This document shows positions 24,237-36,221 of a stretch of 64,000 nucleotides of DNA, piece after piece (the stretch's first letter is position 1; each line of letters starts with the position of its first letter). The notes beneath the pieces were generated by a model. The model worked only from the letters and a program-made list of their open reading frames with translations. It was not told the DNA's origin and ran no database searches. The position numbers were made by a program, and so were the translations under genes. The stretch comes from JABSQH01 sp039177505 (GTDB taxonomy: Bacteria > Actinomycetota > Acidimicrobiia > Acidimicrobiales > Ilumatobacteraceae), in assembly GCA_039177505.1 (NCBI GenBank), contig JBCDFR010000017.1, positions 1-64,000 of the forward strand. Direction: 5' to 3'.

Positions 24237-25351
24237 CTGGCCGCTCCTCGCGTTTCGCTCCGATCGATCACGCCGGTCGGGTCTCGGTGTTGCGTGATCG
24301 GCTGTCGCTCGGCAAGGAGTGTGACGCGTTGCTGCTCCTCGACCTCGTCGACGTGCGTTGGCTGACCGGCTTCACCGGATCGAACGGCTGGGCCGTGCTG
24401 AGTGCTGACGCACTCATCCTCGGCACCGACGGCCGGTATCGGGATCGAGCGATCGATGAAACAGCGTCGTCGGGTGCCGCGGTGATCGCCGAGACTGATC
24501 GTGCCCGTCTGCACGAGCGCCTGATCGACTCGATGAGCGCGGCGAACCGAGTCGCCCTCGACCCGGCGACGACCGTCCACTCACGGTGGCGGTCGATCGC
24601 CAGTGAGGTCCAGCTCGAGCCGACCGAGTCGTTGGTCGCGCAGCTACGCCAGATCAAAGACGATGCCGAGCTCGAACGAATCAACGCTGCGGCATGCGCC
24701 GCCGACGCGGCACTCGCTGAGGTCGAACCGATGCTGCGGGCAACGATCGACGTGCCCGTGACCGAGGCGGACGTACGTGACGAGTTGGAGTACCGGATGC
24801 GGCGTCATGGCGCCGATGATCGAAGCTACGACACGATCGTCGCCAGCGGGCCAGAACACGCCGCACGTCCGCACCACGAGGTCAGCCGACGCACGATCGT
24901 CGAGGGTGACACGGTGGTCATCGACGTGGGAGCGCTCGTCGACGGGTATCACTCCGACATGACGCGGTCGTACGTGATCGGTGAGCCGAGCACGGAGCAA
25001 CGCGAGATCTACGCCCTGATCGATGCAGCCCAACGGGCCGGAGTCGATGCGGTCGGGCCCGGGGTGCCTGCGCAAGTGGTCGATGCCGCATGTCGCGACC
25101 TGTTCGTCGACGCCGGATATGGCGACTGGTACGTGCATGGAACGGGACACGGTGTTGGGTTGGTGATCCACGAGTACCCGTACGCGACGCGGGTCTCTGA
25201 GGAAGTGCTCGCCGTCGACAACGTCGTGACCGTCGAGCCTGGGCTCTATCGTGGCGGCTTCGGCGGGATGCGCATCGAGGACCTCGTCCACGTCACCGCC
25301 GTTGGTCCACGGGTGCTCACTCACCACCCGAAGCAGCCCTTCGACGGCTGA
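24233..25351 (+). CDS. pepQ: M24-family Xaa-Pro peptidase
   Basis: 372 residues. An N-terminal creatinase-like domain (to about 135, with RWLTGFTGSNGWAVL) precedes a pita-bread catalytic domain. Metal ligands appear in VVIDVGALVDGYHSDMTRSYVIG (two Asp), HGTGHGVGLVIHEYP (His) and the two Glu near VVTVEPGLYRGGFGGMRIEDLV. These cleave or process X-Pro peptides. The position directly before efp is conserved in many bacteria. Confidence 0.88.
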   Translation: MTGRSSRFAPIDHAGRVSVLRDRLSLGKECDALLLLDLVDVRWLTGFTGSNGWAVLSADALILGTDGRYRDRAIDETASSGAAVIAETDRARLHERLIDSMSAANRVALDPATTVHSRWRSIASEVQLEPTESLVAQLRQIKDDAELERINAAACAADAALAEVEPMLRATIDVPVTEADVRDELEYRMRRHGADDRSYDTIVASGPEHAARPHHEVSRRTIVEGDTVVIDVGALVDGYHSDMTRSYVIGEPSTEQREIYALIDAAQRAGVDAVGPGVPAQVVDAACRDLFVDAGYGDWYVHGTGHGVGLVIHEYPYATRVSEEVLAVDNVVTVEPGLYRGGFGGMRIEDLVHVTAVGPRVLTHHPKQPFDG

Positions 25352-25389
25352 CCTTTGATGCGCGACGAAACGACAACAAGGAGCCCACG

Positions 25390-25956
25390 ATGCCGCAGAT
25401 TTCGGTGAACGACCTGAAGAACGGAATCACCCTCAGTCTCGACACCGGTCTGTTCCAAGTGGTCGAGTTTCAACACGTGAAGCCGGGCAAGGGCGGAGCG
25501 TTCGTGCGCACCAAGATTCGCAACGTTCGTACCGGAGCGGTCATCGATCGCACCTTCAATGCCGGGATCAAGGTCGAGCAGGCCATCGTCGACCGCCAGG
25601 ACATGCAGTTTCTGTACAAGGACGGCGATGACGACTACGTGTTCATGAACACGACGACCTATGACCAGATGACCGTGCCCCGAACAACGCTCGCCGATGC
25701 CGCGGACTATCTCGTCGAGCAGATGACCGCACAGATCGCCATGCACGACAACGAGATCATCGGCGTGGAGATCCCGGCTTCGGTCGAGCTGGACATCGCC
25801 GAGACCGAACCGGGGGTGCAGGGCGACCGCGTCTCGGGAGCGCGTAAACCGGCCACGCTCGTGACCGGCAAGGTCATCCAAGTCCCGCTGTTCGTGGAAG
25901 TTGGTGACACCGTGAAGGTCGACACGCGCACCGGTGACTACATCACACGCGTCTGA
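25390..25956 (+). CDS. efp: Elongation factor P
   Basis: 188 residues, three OB-like domains as usual. The loop that inserts next to P-site tRNA reads VKPGKGGAFVRTKIRN, so the tip is an unmodified-type Lys within PGKGG; no epmA/epmB or earP gene is nearby. A strong AAGGAG lies 7 nt before the ATG. EF-P relieves ribosome stalling at polyproline. The gene is 38 nt after the M24 peptidase gene and 8 nt before nusB. Confidence 0.95.
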   Translation: MPQISVNDLKNGITLSLDTGLFQVVEFQHVKPGKGGAFVRTKIRNVRTGAVIDRTFNAGIKVEQAIVDRQDMQFLYKDGDDDYVFMNTTTYDQMTVPRTTLADAADYLVEQMTAQIAMHDNEIIGVEIPASVELDIAETEPGVQGDRVSGARKPATLVTGKVIQVPLFVEVGDTVKVDTRTGDYITRV

Positions 25957-25964
25957 TTCGGTCG

Positions 25965-26372
25965 ATGCCTGATTTGCCGCGCCCCGATGCGCGCTCGGAC
26001 GCACGCGAGCGCGCGCTGTACCTGCTCTACGAGGCGCACGCCAAGGGCATTGATCCCATCGACGCGCTGGAACTGCAGGTCCTCGAGCCCGACGAGCTCA
26101 CCGCGATGTTGGTGGCCGGGGTCGCTGAGCATCACCAGCGGCTCGACGATGCGATCGGAGCCAGGTCGAAGGGTTGGACACTCGAGCGGATGCCGGTGAT
26201 CGACCGCAACGTGTTGCGCTTGGCCGCGTTCGAACTCGCGGAGCGACCCGATGTGCCGGTCGCGGTGGTGCTCGACGAGGCGGTCGAGCTCGCCAAGCGG
26301 TTCTCTACTGACGACAGTGGCCGGTTTGTGAATGGCCTGCTGTCGGCGTTGGTCGAAGATTTGCGAACATAG
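25965..26372 (+). CDS. nusB: Transcription antitermination factor NusB
   Basis: 135 residues, all-helical NusB fold. RSDARERALYLLYEAHAKG is the RNA-binding N-terminal helix, and PVIDRNVLRLAAFELAERPDVPVAVVLDEAVELAKRF with SGRFVNGLLSAL is the conserved C-terminal half. NusB acts with NusE (S10) in rRNA antitermination. The efp-nusB pairing is typical for actinobacteria. Confidence 0.93.
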   Translation: MPDLPRPDARSDARERALYLLYEAHAKGIDPIDALELQVLEPDELTAMLVAGVAEHHQRLDDAIGARSKGWTLERMPVIDRNVLRLAAFELAERPDVPVAVVLDEAVELAKRFSTDDSGRFVNGLLSALVEDLRT

Positions 26373-26378
26373 ACGTCG

Positions 26379-27992
26379 ATGACGAACTCGTCGGTGCTCG
26401 ACGACGCGCCCGAGGCGCAGTCGACCAGCGATGTCGTCGACGATGCGGCCGGTGCGGGCACCGACATGGACGCCGGCGCTCCCCGGTGGCGGCGCCAGCG
26501 GCTGCGCCCGCCGACGTGGGGTGAAGCGGTACTCGGGACGGCAATTGTGCTGTACACGATCTACTTCACCTCCCGCAGCCTCGACATCCACCACGCGCTG
26601 GGCACGGCGTCGTACGACTCGGCGTTGTACGACCAGGGCATGTGGCTGCTGTCGAGGGGCGAGGCGCCCTTCGTCACGTTGATGGGCCGCAATCTGTTCG
26701 GTGATCACACCTCGTTCATCCTGCTCTTCCTCGTGCCGCTGTATTGGATTGCCCCTGGCGCGTGGATCATGTTCTTCTCGCAGTCGTTCGTTATCGCACT
26801 CGGCGCGGTGCCGGTGTTCCTGTATGGACGCAAGCGTCTGGGCGCCGAGTGGATGGCCCTCATCGGCGCTGGTGCCTATCTCCTGCACCCAGCCGTTGGC
26901 TGGACCAACCTCGAGAATTTCCATCCGGACTCGTTCCTCGGCGTCACCGTCGGCTTCGCGATCTACGCAGCACTCGAGCGCAAGTGGCGGTTGTATGCCA
27001 TTGCGGTCGTCCTGTCGCTGATGGTCAAAGAAGATGTTGCGCTCGTCATCGTGCCGCTCGGCGTCTGGGTTGCGCTCCGGCGCAGTTGGCGCATCGGCGT
27101 GATCACGGTGATCGGTGCACTGTGGTTCATGGCGGTGGCGATGTTCCTGGTGATGCGCAGCCTGATCGGGGTGCCCACGCGCAACACCTGGCGCATCCCG
27201 TTCGGCGGGCCGGGTGGATTGCTCAACACAGCGGTGACCAACCCGACCGACCTCGTCGACCATCTGCGCAGCGACGACCGCCCCTGGTATCTGTGGCAGA
27301 TGACGGCACCGTTCGCATTTCTCTTCGCCCGGTTACCCGACGTCGCACTGATCAGTGGCGTGGTGCTGTTCACCAACATCTTGAGCACCTACTGGTACCA
27401 GTACCAGGTCGAATACCATTACAGCCTCATTGCCGTGCCCGCCCTGGCCATCGGGACCATGTACGCCATCGGCGCGGTACGCGATCGGTGGACATCGAGC
27501 GGACTGCGCGTGCCGGTCCGTTCGATCGCCGTCGTCGTGTTGGCCGCCGCCATGTTGTCGACCGCGTACCTCTGGTCGCCGACACCGTGGTCCCAGAATC
27601 CCGGATGGATCCCCGATCCGAACTCCGAGTTCGCCGAGTCGGCACGGGAGATCATCGCTGCGATTCCTGACGACGCCAGCGTTGCCGCGCACTATCGGAT
27701 CACCCCGCACATCGCCTACCGCGAGGAGGTGTATCAGTTCCCGGTCCCGTTCCGCGTCGTGTTGTATGGACCCGACGCCTCCTGGGAGAACTCCCGCCTC
27801 GGCAACCGTGCCGAGGGTGTCGACTTCGTCGTGCTCCCAGTGAACCGAGACGAGCAGCTGATCGCCGACTGGGCTGCGGTGTCCTCCGCGTTCGACGAGG
27901 TCACGGCCAACGACTACTGGGTGCTGTACGAACGAGACCGGTCGGTGCCACTGCCGCCCGGTGGGCCCGACATCGAACCGGTGCCGCGATAG
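26379..27992 (+). CDS. DUF2079 multi-pass membrane protein
   Basis: 537 residues. A charged, disordered N-terminus of ~45 residues precedes about nine to ten hydrophobic segments. The block SYDSALYDQGMWLLSRGEAPFVTLMGRNLFGDHTSFILLFLVP, quoted here in parts as YDSALYDQGMWLLSRGE and DHTSFILLFLVPLY, is typical of DUF2079, a group with the architecture of GT-C glycosyltransferases. The soluble C-terminal tail (PDDASVAAHYRITPHIAYREEVYQ region) is periplasm-like. Donor and acceptor are unknown. It starts 6 nt after nusB and ends before the pyr leader. Confidence 0.75.
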   Translation: MTNSSVLDDAPEAQSTSDVVDDAAGAGTDMDAGAPRWRRQRLRPPTWGEAVLGTAIVLYTIYFTSRSLDIHHALGTASYDSALYDQGMWLLSRGEAPFVTLMGRNLFGDHTSFILLFLVPLYWIAPGAWIMFFSQSFVIALGAVPVFLYGRKRLGAEWMALIGAGAYLLHPAVGWTNLENFHPDSFLGVTVGFAIYAALERKWRLYAIAVVLSLMVKEDVALVIVPLGVWVALRRSWRIGVITVIGALWFMAVAMFLVMRSLIGVPTRNTWRIPFGGPGGLLNTAVTNPTDLVDHLRSDDRPWYLWQMTAPFAFLFARLPDVALISGVVLFTNILSTYWYQYQVEYHYSLIAVPALAIGTMYAIGAVRDRWTSSGLRVPVRSIAVVVLAAAMLSTAYLWSPTPWSQNPGWIPDPNSEFAESAREIIAAIPDDASVAAHYRITPHIAYREEVYQFPVPFRVVLYGPDASWENSRLGNRAEGVDFVVLPVNRDEQLIADWAAVSSAFDEVTANDYWVLYERDRSVPLPPGGPDIEPVPR

Positions 27993-28017
27993 CCGCCGCG
28001 AGCGGGCGAACGCGTGC

Positions 28018-28023
28018 TACGTT
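28018..28023 (+). promoter_or_regulatory. -10 element of the pyr operon
   Basis: TACGTT lies about 58 nt before the pyrR start. Initiation about 7 nt downstream would give a leader of roughly 50 nt that contains the PyrR-binding hairpin. No consensus -35 is visible. Confidence 0.35.
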
Positions 28024-28033
28024 GCCCGACCGA

Positions 28034-28064
28034 CCGTGAAGCGGGTCCTGTGAGGCCCAGACGG
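28034..28064 (+). promoter_or_regulatory. PyrR-binding RNA hairpin in the pyr leader
   Basis: The sequence GGTCCTGTGAGGCC (28044-28057) fits the known PyrR anti-antiterminator consensus ARUCCNGNGAGGYU at nearly every position. A lower stem CCGT/ACGG (28034-28037 with 28061-28064), a purine-rich bulge and an upper stem GGG/CCC complete the expected shape. The element directly abuts the GGAAAGGA ribosome binding site. UMP-bound PyrR would therefore probably block translation initiation, as reported for mycobacterial pyr leaders. No terminator is seen in the leader. Confidence 0.75.
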
Positions 28065-28080
28065 AAAGGAACCGATCGAC

Positions 28081-28626
28081 GTGGCCGAACAGGCTGGGAC
28101 GCGCACGAGCGAGCGGCGTGTACTCGCCGCCGACGACATTCGCCGTGCGGTGACCCGTATGGCCCACGAAGTGATCGAAGCCAACCGTGGCCTCGACGGC
28201 GTCTCCATCGTCGGTATCGAGGCCGGTGGGGTATGGCTGGCCCAAGCGATCGGCGATGCGATCGAACGCATCGATCGGGCGGTGCCAGTGGGTTCGATCG
28301 ACGCCAGTTTGTACCGCGACGACATCGGACTGCGTCCTGTGGCGCCGGGAGCGGTCAGCGACCTTCCGTCGCCGATCGATGGGGCCACCGTTGTGCTCGT
28401 CGACGACGTGTTGTACACCGGCAGGACAGTGCGTGCCGCGCTCGATGCGCTCGCCGACTACGGCCGCCCTCGCGCGGTGCAGCTCGCGGTGATGGTTGAT
28501 CGCGGTCACCGTGAGCTACCGATTCGCCCAGACTATGTCGGTAAGAACCTGCCGACGGCGGTGATCGAGAAGGTCACCGTCGACGCCGGCGGCGTGGTCA
28601 TCGAGACGGCGGGCGCGTCGCAATGA
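28081..28626 (+). CDS. pyrR: Bifunctional pyr operon regulator / uracil phosphoribosyltransferase
   Basis: 181 residues from a GTG preceded by GGAAAGGA at 10 nt. The type I PRTase loop VLVDDVLYTGRTVRAALDAL is the PRPP-binding motif, and YVGKNLPTA near the end is conserved in PyrR. The protein binds pyr mRNA when UMP is high. A matching RNA hairpin is present in its own leader, so autoregulation is likely. Stop and pyrB start overlap (ATGA). Confidence 0.94.
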   Translation: MAEQAGTRTSERRVLAADDIRRAVTRMAHEVIEANRGLDGVSIVGIEAGGVWLAQAIGDAIERIDRAVPVGSIDASLYRDDIGLRPVAPGAVSDLPSPIDGATVVLVDDVLYTGRTVRAALDALADYGRPRAVQLAVMVDRGHRELPIRPDYVGKNLPTAVIEKVTVDAGGVVIETAGASQ

Positions 28627-29585
28627 CCTCGACTGCGCCCGCAGCGGTGCGCTCAGCATCGCTGCTCTCGATCGACGAACTGGGCGCCGCCGGCGTTGCT
28701 CGGATCATGGATCTCGCCGATCACATGGCCGAGGTGAATCGGCGCCCGAATCCGAAGGTGCCCGCACTGCGCGGCAAGACCGTGTGCAACGTGTTCTTCG
28801 AGGACTCGACGCGCACTCGGTTGAGCTTCGAAACCGCAGCCAAGCGACTGTCGGCCGACACAATGACCTTCGCCGCGTCGCAGTCGAGCTTGAACAAGGG
28901 CGAGAGCTTGCGCGACACGATCGAGACGATCGCTGCGATGGGTGTCGATGCGTTCATCGTGCGGCACCGATCGAGCGGCGCACCGTGGATGATCGACGGC
29001 TGGACCCAGGCGAGCGTCATCAATGCCGGCGATGGTTGGCACGCGCATCCGACGCAGGGGCTACTCGACGCATACACGGTCAGGACGGCACTCGGCCGCA
29101 CGGGTGGCTTCGACGGCGTGCGCGTCGGCATCGTCGGTGACGTCAAGCACAGCCGTGTCGCTCGCAGCACCGCCGCGGCATTCGATGCCCTCGGTGCCGA
29201 TGTGGTGTTCGTGGCGCCACGCACGCTGCTTCCGCCGGTGCCGTCCATGCCGACCACAGAAGATCTCGATGAGGTGCTCGAAGACCTCGACGTGCTGTAC
29301 CTGCTGAGGATGCAGCGCGAGCGGATGACCGAAGCGCTGGTGCCGACCATGCGGGAGTACACGGCGCGGTTCGGGCTCACGCCGGCGCGCGCCGCACGTC
29401 TTGCAGATCACGTGTTGGTGATGCACCCCGGGCCGATGAATCGGGGCGTCGAGATCGCGGTCGACCCGAGCGAGCTTCCAGGGGCGATGATCACCAAGCA
29501 GGTGTCCAACGGGATTGCAGTGCGGATGGCCGTGCTGTTCGACATCTTGGGCGGAGGCGCCTCGTTGGAGAAAGGAGCACGATGA
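28623..29585 (+). CDS. pyrB: Aspartate carbamoyltransferase catalytic subunit
   Basis: 320 residues. The carbamoyl-phosphate loop FFEDSTRTRLSFETAAKRL (S-T-R-T-R), the VIRHRSSGA-like VRHRSSG segment, HPTQGLLDAYT and a C-terminal HPGPMNRGVEI define a complete catalytic chain. No pyrI regulatory subunit is present, as usual in actinobacteria. Product is N-carbamoyl-aspartate. The stop overlaps pyrC. Confidence 0.95.
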   Translation: MTSTAPAAVRSASLLSIDELGAAGVARIMDLADHMAEVNRRPNPKVPALRGKTVCNVFFEDSTRTRLSFETAAKRLSADTMTFAASQSSLNKGESLRDTIETIAAMGVDAFIVRHRSSGAPWMIDGWTQASVINAGDGWHAHPTQGLLDAYTVRTALGRTGGFDGVRVGIVGDVKHSRVARSTAAAFDALGADVVFVAPRTLLPPVPSMPTTEDLDEVLEDLDVLYLLRMQRERMTEALVPTMREYTARFGLTPARAARLADHVLVMHPGPMNRGVEIAVDPSELPGAMITKQVSNGIAVRMAVLFDILGGGASLEKGAR

Positions 29586-30862
29586 GTCTGACCATTCAGA
29601 ACGGAACGCTGATCGACGAGGGTGGTGAGCGCGCCGCCGACGTGCGTGTCGCAGATGGCCGAATCGTCGAGGTCGGCACGGACGTCGTCGCCGACGGCGA
29701 TGGTGTGATCGACGCCGCCGGATGTGTGGTCTCGCCCGGCTTCGTCGATCTGCACACGCACCTCCGCGAACCCGGCCGCGAGGAGGCCGAGACGATCGAG
29801 ACAGGCTCGCGGGCTGCCGCGCTCGGCGGGTTCACCGCGATCGTGGCGATGCCGAATACGGATCCGACTCAGGACTCGGTCGAGGTGGTCGACTTCGTCC
29901 GTCGCCAGGGCGAGCGGGCCGGCCTGTGCGATGTGCGTCCGTCTGGATCGATCACCGTCGGGCGCGCTGGTCATCAGCTCACTCCCTTCGCCGAACTCGC
30001 GGCTGTCGGGGTGACGCTGTTCACCGACGACGGCAACGGTGTGCAGGACCCACAGCTGATGCGGCGGGCGCTGGAGTATGCGTCGGGCCTCGACGTCACG
30101 TTGGCCCAACACTGCGAGGTCGAGGCGCTCACCGACGGCGCGGTCATGCACGAGGGGGAGTGTTGTAGCCACCTCGGTTTGCCCGGATGGCCGGCGTTGG
30201 CCGAAGAGCTGATGGTTCACCGTGACATCGAGCTGTCGCGACTCACCGGTGCTCCCGTCCACCTGTTGCATCTGTCCACCGCCCGCAGTGTCGAGTTGGT
30301 GCGCGCCGCCAAAGCCAATGGGTTGGCGGTCACGGCCGAGGCGACGCCGCATCACATCAGCCTGACCGACGAGCTCCTGGCGTCGTATCAGGCGCTCTAC
30401 AAGGTCAATCCGCCGCTGCGCACGATGGCCGACGTCGAGGCGGTGCGCGGTGGTCTGGCCGACGGCACGATCGACGCGATCGCGACCGATCACGCGCCAC
30501 ACACGCCCGAGTCGAAAGAACAGCCGCTCGACACCGCGCCGCCGGGGATGGTCGGTTTGGAGACGGCACTGGGCGTGGCCATTGCCTCGCTCGAGATGCC
30601 GCTCGCTGAGATTGTCGGGGCCCTCTCGTGGCGTCCGGCGCGTATTGCTCGCATTGACGACGAACATGGCCGTCCGATCGCCGTTGGGGAGCCCGCCAAT
30701 CTCACGGTATTCGACCCCGGTCACCGTTGGGAGGTCGTGCCGGCGGAGTTGGCCAGCAAGAGCCACAACACACCCTTCGTCGGGATCCCGCTGGTCGGCC
30801 GCGTGCGATCGACGGTCCTCCGTGGCGAGCTCGTCGTCAGCGACGGCACGGCGTTGCGGTGA
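29582..30862 (+). CDS. pyrC: Dihydroorotase
   Basis: 426 residues, class I (long) dihydroorotase. Metal-binding DLHTHLREPGREEAE near residue 57, substrate-region VAMPNTDP, the His-containing LAQHCEVEAL and HLLHLSTARS, and the final metal Asp in ATDHAPHTPESK are all intact. It cyclises N-carbamoyl-aspartate to dihydroorotate. A 42-nt gap with its own promoter-like elements separates it from carA. Confidence 0.95.
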   Translation: MSLTIQNGTLIDEGGERAADVRVADGRIVEVGTDVVADGDGVIDAAGCVVSPGFVDLHTHLREPGREEAETIETGSRAAALGGFTAIVAMPNTDPTQDSVEVVDFVRRQGERAGLCDVRPSGSITVGRAGHQLTPFAELAAVGVTLFTDDGNGVQDPQLMRRALEYASGLDVTLAQHCEVEALTDGAVMHEGECCSHLGLPGWPALAEELMVHRDIELSRLTGAPVHLLHLSTARSVELVRAAKANGLAVTAEATPHHISLTDELLASYQALYKVNPPLRTMADVEAVRGGLADGTIDAIATDHAPHTPESKEQPLDTAPPGMVGLETALGVAIASLEMPLAEIVGALSWRPARIARIDDEHGRPIAVGEPANLTVFDPGHRWEVVPAELASKSHNTPFVGIPLVGRVRSTVLRGELVVSDGTALR

Positions 30863-30876
30863 GCCCCGCCCATTTC

Positions 30877-30896
30877 GAATGACCATTCACTAGACT
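30877..30896 (+). promoter_or_regulatory. Inverted repeat and -10 element upstream of carA
   Basis: GAATG-AC-CATTC (30877-30888) is a 5-bp inverted repeat immediately followed by TAGACT (30891-30896). The hexamer ends 8 nt before the ATG at 30905, so the predicted transcript would start at that codon. The repeat overlaps the spacer region and could be an operator giving carAB control separate from pyrRBC, for example by arginine. Confidence 0.35.
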
Positions 30897-30904
30897 GGAT
30901 GAAT

Positions 30905-32007
30905 ATGCAGAACCCCCCTCCACCGACCGACGGCGCGCTCGTGCTTGCCGACGGCTCGGTGTTCGAAGGCGACCTCTACGGACCCGTCGGCGACGAGATC
31001 GCCCGTGGTGAGGTCGTGTTCAACACGGTCCTCTCCGGCTACCAGGAGGTGATCACCGATCCGAGCTATGCCGGCCAGATCATCACCTTCACCACCGCGC
31101 ACATCGGCAACTACGGGGTCAACCCGGTCGACGACGAGTCGAAAGGAGCCTTCTGTCGAGGCATCGTCGTTCGCGACCTGGCCCGCCGCGCCAGCAACCA
31201 GCGAGCCGACCGCTCGCTGCACGCGTTCCTCGAGGAGATGGGCGTGGCGGCGATCGCTGGCGTCGACACCAGACGGCTGACACGAGTGCTGCGCGTCGAC
31301 GGAGCGATGACCGGAGCGTTCGGGAGCGCCGACGAACGCACGCTGCTGGCTGCTGCTCGCGACGAACCAGGGACCGACGGGGTCGACCTGGTCGCCGAGG
31401 TGACGACACCCCAGCCGTACACGATCGAGCCGGTCGACGAATCGGCCACCCGCACGATCGTCGCGGTCGACTTCGGAATGAAGCGCAACATCGGTCGCAA
31501 CTTGGCCCATCTCGGGCGGGTCGACGTGGTACCGGCCTCGACCTCGGCGGTCGACATCCTGGCTCGCGAGCCCGACGGAGTGTTTCTGAGCAACGGCCCG
31601 GGCGACCCGGCGATGGTGCCGTACGCCGTCGACACGATCGCCGAGCTGCTCGGGCAGGTGCCGATCTTCGGCATCTGCCTCGGACACCAGCTCCTCGGGC
31701 GGGCGATCGGTGCCGACACCGTCAAGTTGCCCTTTGGACATCACGGCGGGAACCAACCCGTGCAGAACATCGCGACCGGTCGGGTCGAGATCACCAGTCA
31801 GAACCACAACTTCGCTGTCGATCCCGACAGCCTCAGCGGGAAGGCGACGATGACCCACGTCAACTTGAACGACGGCGTGTGCCAAGGGATGCGCGTCGAC
31901 GACGCGCCCGCGTTCAGTGTGCAACACCACCCGGAGGCCAATCCGGGTCCGCACGATGCCCGGTATATGTTCGCCGAGTTCGCTGAGCTGATGGACGGAG
32001 GTCGCTG

Positions 32008-32008
<1 letters not shown>
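30905..32008 (+). CDS. carA: Carbamoyl-phosphate synthase small subunit
   Basis: 367 residues from the ATG at 30905; an ATG at 30899 would add two residues but lies too close to the predicted -10. The N-terminal domain has GALVLADGSVFEG and a typical VFNTVLSGYQEVITDPSYAGQI. The class I glutaminase has the nucleophile Cys in GICLGHQLLG and the His/Glu pair in VQHHPEANPGPHD. It supplies ammonia to CarB. Its stop shares a base with the carB start (TGATG). Confidence 0.95.
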
Positions 32009-35286
<3,278 letters not shown>

Positions 35287-35293
35287 GCCACCG

Positions 35294-36217
35294 ATGACTT
35301 CACCGAACGCAGTCGAGACGCAGGTGCGGATCGGGAGCGTGACCCTCGACGCGCCAGTGATGACGGCATCGGGAACCGCTGGATACGGGTCGGAAATAGC
35401 GCCGTACTTCGGTCTTGCCGAGCTCGGAGCAGTCGTGACGAAGTCGTTGTCGGCGATGCCGTGGCCCGGCAACCCTGCGCCCCGTCTGGCTCCGGCCGGG
35501 CAGGGAATGCTCAATTCGGTCGGTCTGCAGGGTCCCGGCGTCGAGGCGTGGTGCCGCGACCATCTGCCGCAGCTCGCGCAGAGCGGAGCGGCGATCGTGG
35601 CCAGCATCTGGGGCCGGTCGGTTGACGAGTTCGCGGCTGCGGCCGATGCGTTGGCACCGGCGGCCGACCATCTCACGGCGGTCGAGGTCAACCTGTCATG
35701 TCCCAATCTCGAGGCACGAGGCGAGATCTTCGCCCACGACGCCGACCTGTCGGGAGCGGTGGTCGAGGCGACCGCCGGATGTGGGCGACCACGGTGGGCC
35801 AAGCTCAGTGCGAACACCGATCGCATCGTCGACGTTGCGGCGTCCGTCGCCGCAGCCGGTGCCGAGGCGGTCACCTGCGTCAACACGTTGTTGGGGATGT
35901 CGTTTTCGCCGGCGTCGTTGGCTCCGACCCTGGGCGCGGGCGTGGGAGGGTTCTCCGGCGCTCCCATGCATCCCGTCGCTGTGCGTGCGGTGCATGACGT
36001 CCACGCGGAGCTGCCCGAACTGCCGATCGTCGCTGTTGGCGGGGTGACCGACGGTTGGAGTGCGGTCGAGATGGTCCTCGCCGGGGCATCTGCGGTGCAG
36101 GTGGGAACGGCAACGTTCGCCGATCCACGGGCGCCACTGCGTGTCCAGCAGGAGCTGGTCGAATGGTGCCGTTCGCGGGGGGTCGACCGCGTCGCCGATA
36201 TTGGCGCGCTAGCGTGA
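35294..36217 (+). CDS. pyrD: Dihydroorotate dehydrogenase (class 1-like)
   Basis: 307 residues from an ATG at 35294, 7 nt after carB. FMN-barrel motifs are PVMTASGTAGYG, VVTKSLSAMPWPGNPAPR, MLNSVGLQGPGVEAW, VEVNLSCPNLEARGE, CVNTLLGM and VGGVTDGWSAVEMVLAGASAVQVGTA. The layout is that of class 1B chains, which normally pair with the PyrK electron-transfer subunit. No pyrK is adjacent, so the electron acceptor is uncertain. pyrF, which usually follows in actinobacteria, is missing. Confidence 0.88.
   Translation: MTSPNAVETQVRIGSVTLDAPVMTASGTAGYGSEIAPYFGLAELGAVVTKSLSAMPWPGNPAPRLAPAGQGMLNSVGLQGPGVEAWCRDHLPQLAQSGAAIVASIWGRSVDEFAAAADALAPAADHLTAVEVNLSCPNLEARGEIFAHDADLSGAVVEATAGCGRPRWAKLSANTDRIVDVAASVAAAGAEAVTCVNTLLGMSFSPASLAPTLGAGVGGFSGAPMHPVAVRAVHDVHAELPELPIVAVGGVTDGWSAVEMVLAGASAVQVGTATFADPRAPLRVQQELVEWCRSRGVDRVADIGALA
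36210..36215 (+). promoter_or_regulatory. -10 element of mihF
   Basis: TAGCGT overlaps the pyrD stop region and ends 6 nt before the mihF ATG. It suggests that the nucleoid protein gene has its own leaderless promoter within the end of the pyr operon. Confidence 0.4.
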
Positions 36218-36221
36218 CCTC

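Noticed and set aside
29408..30886. 492-codon minus-strand frame opposite pyrC, and similar frames opposite carA/carB (31798-33219) and nusB-DUF2079 (25938-27263)
   Set aside because: All are shadows of well-identified plus-strand genes and lack start signals and homology.
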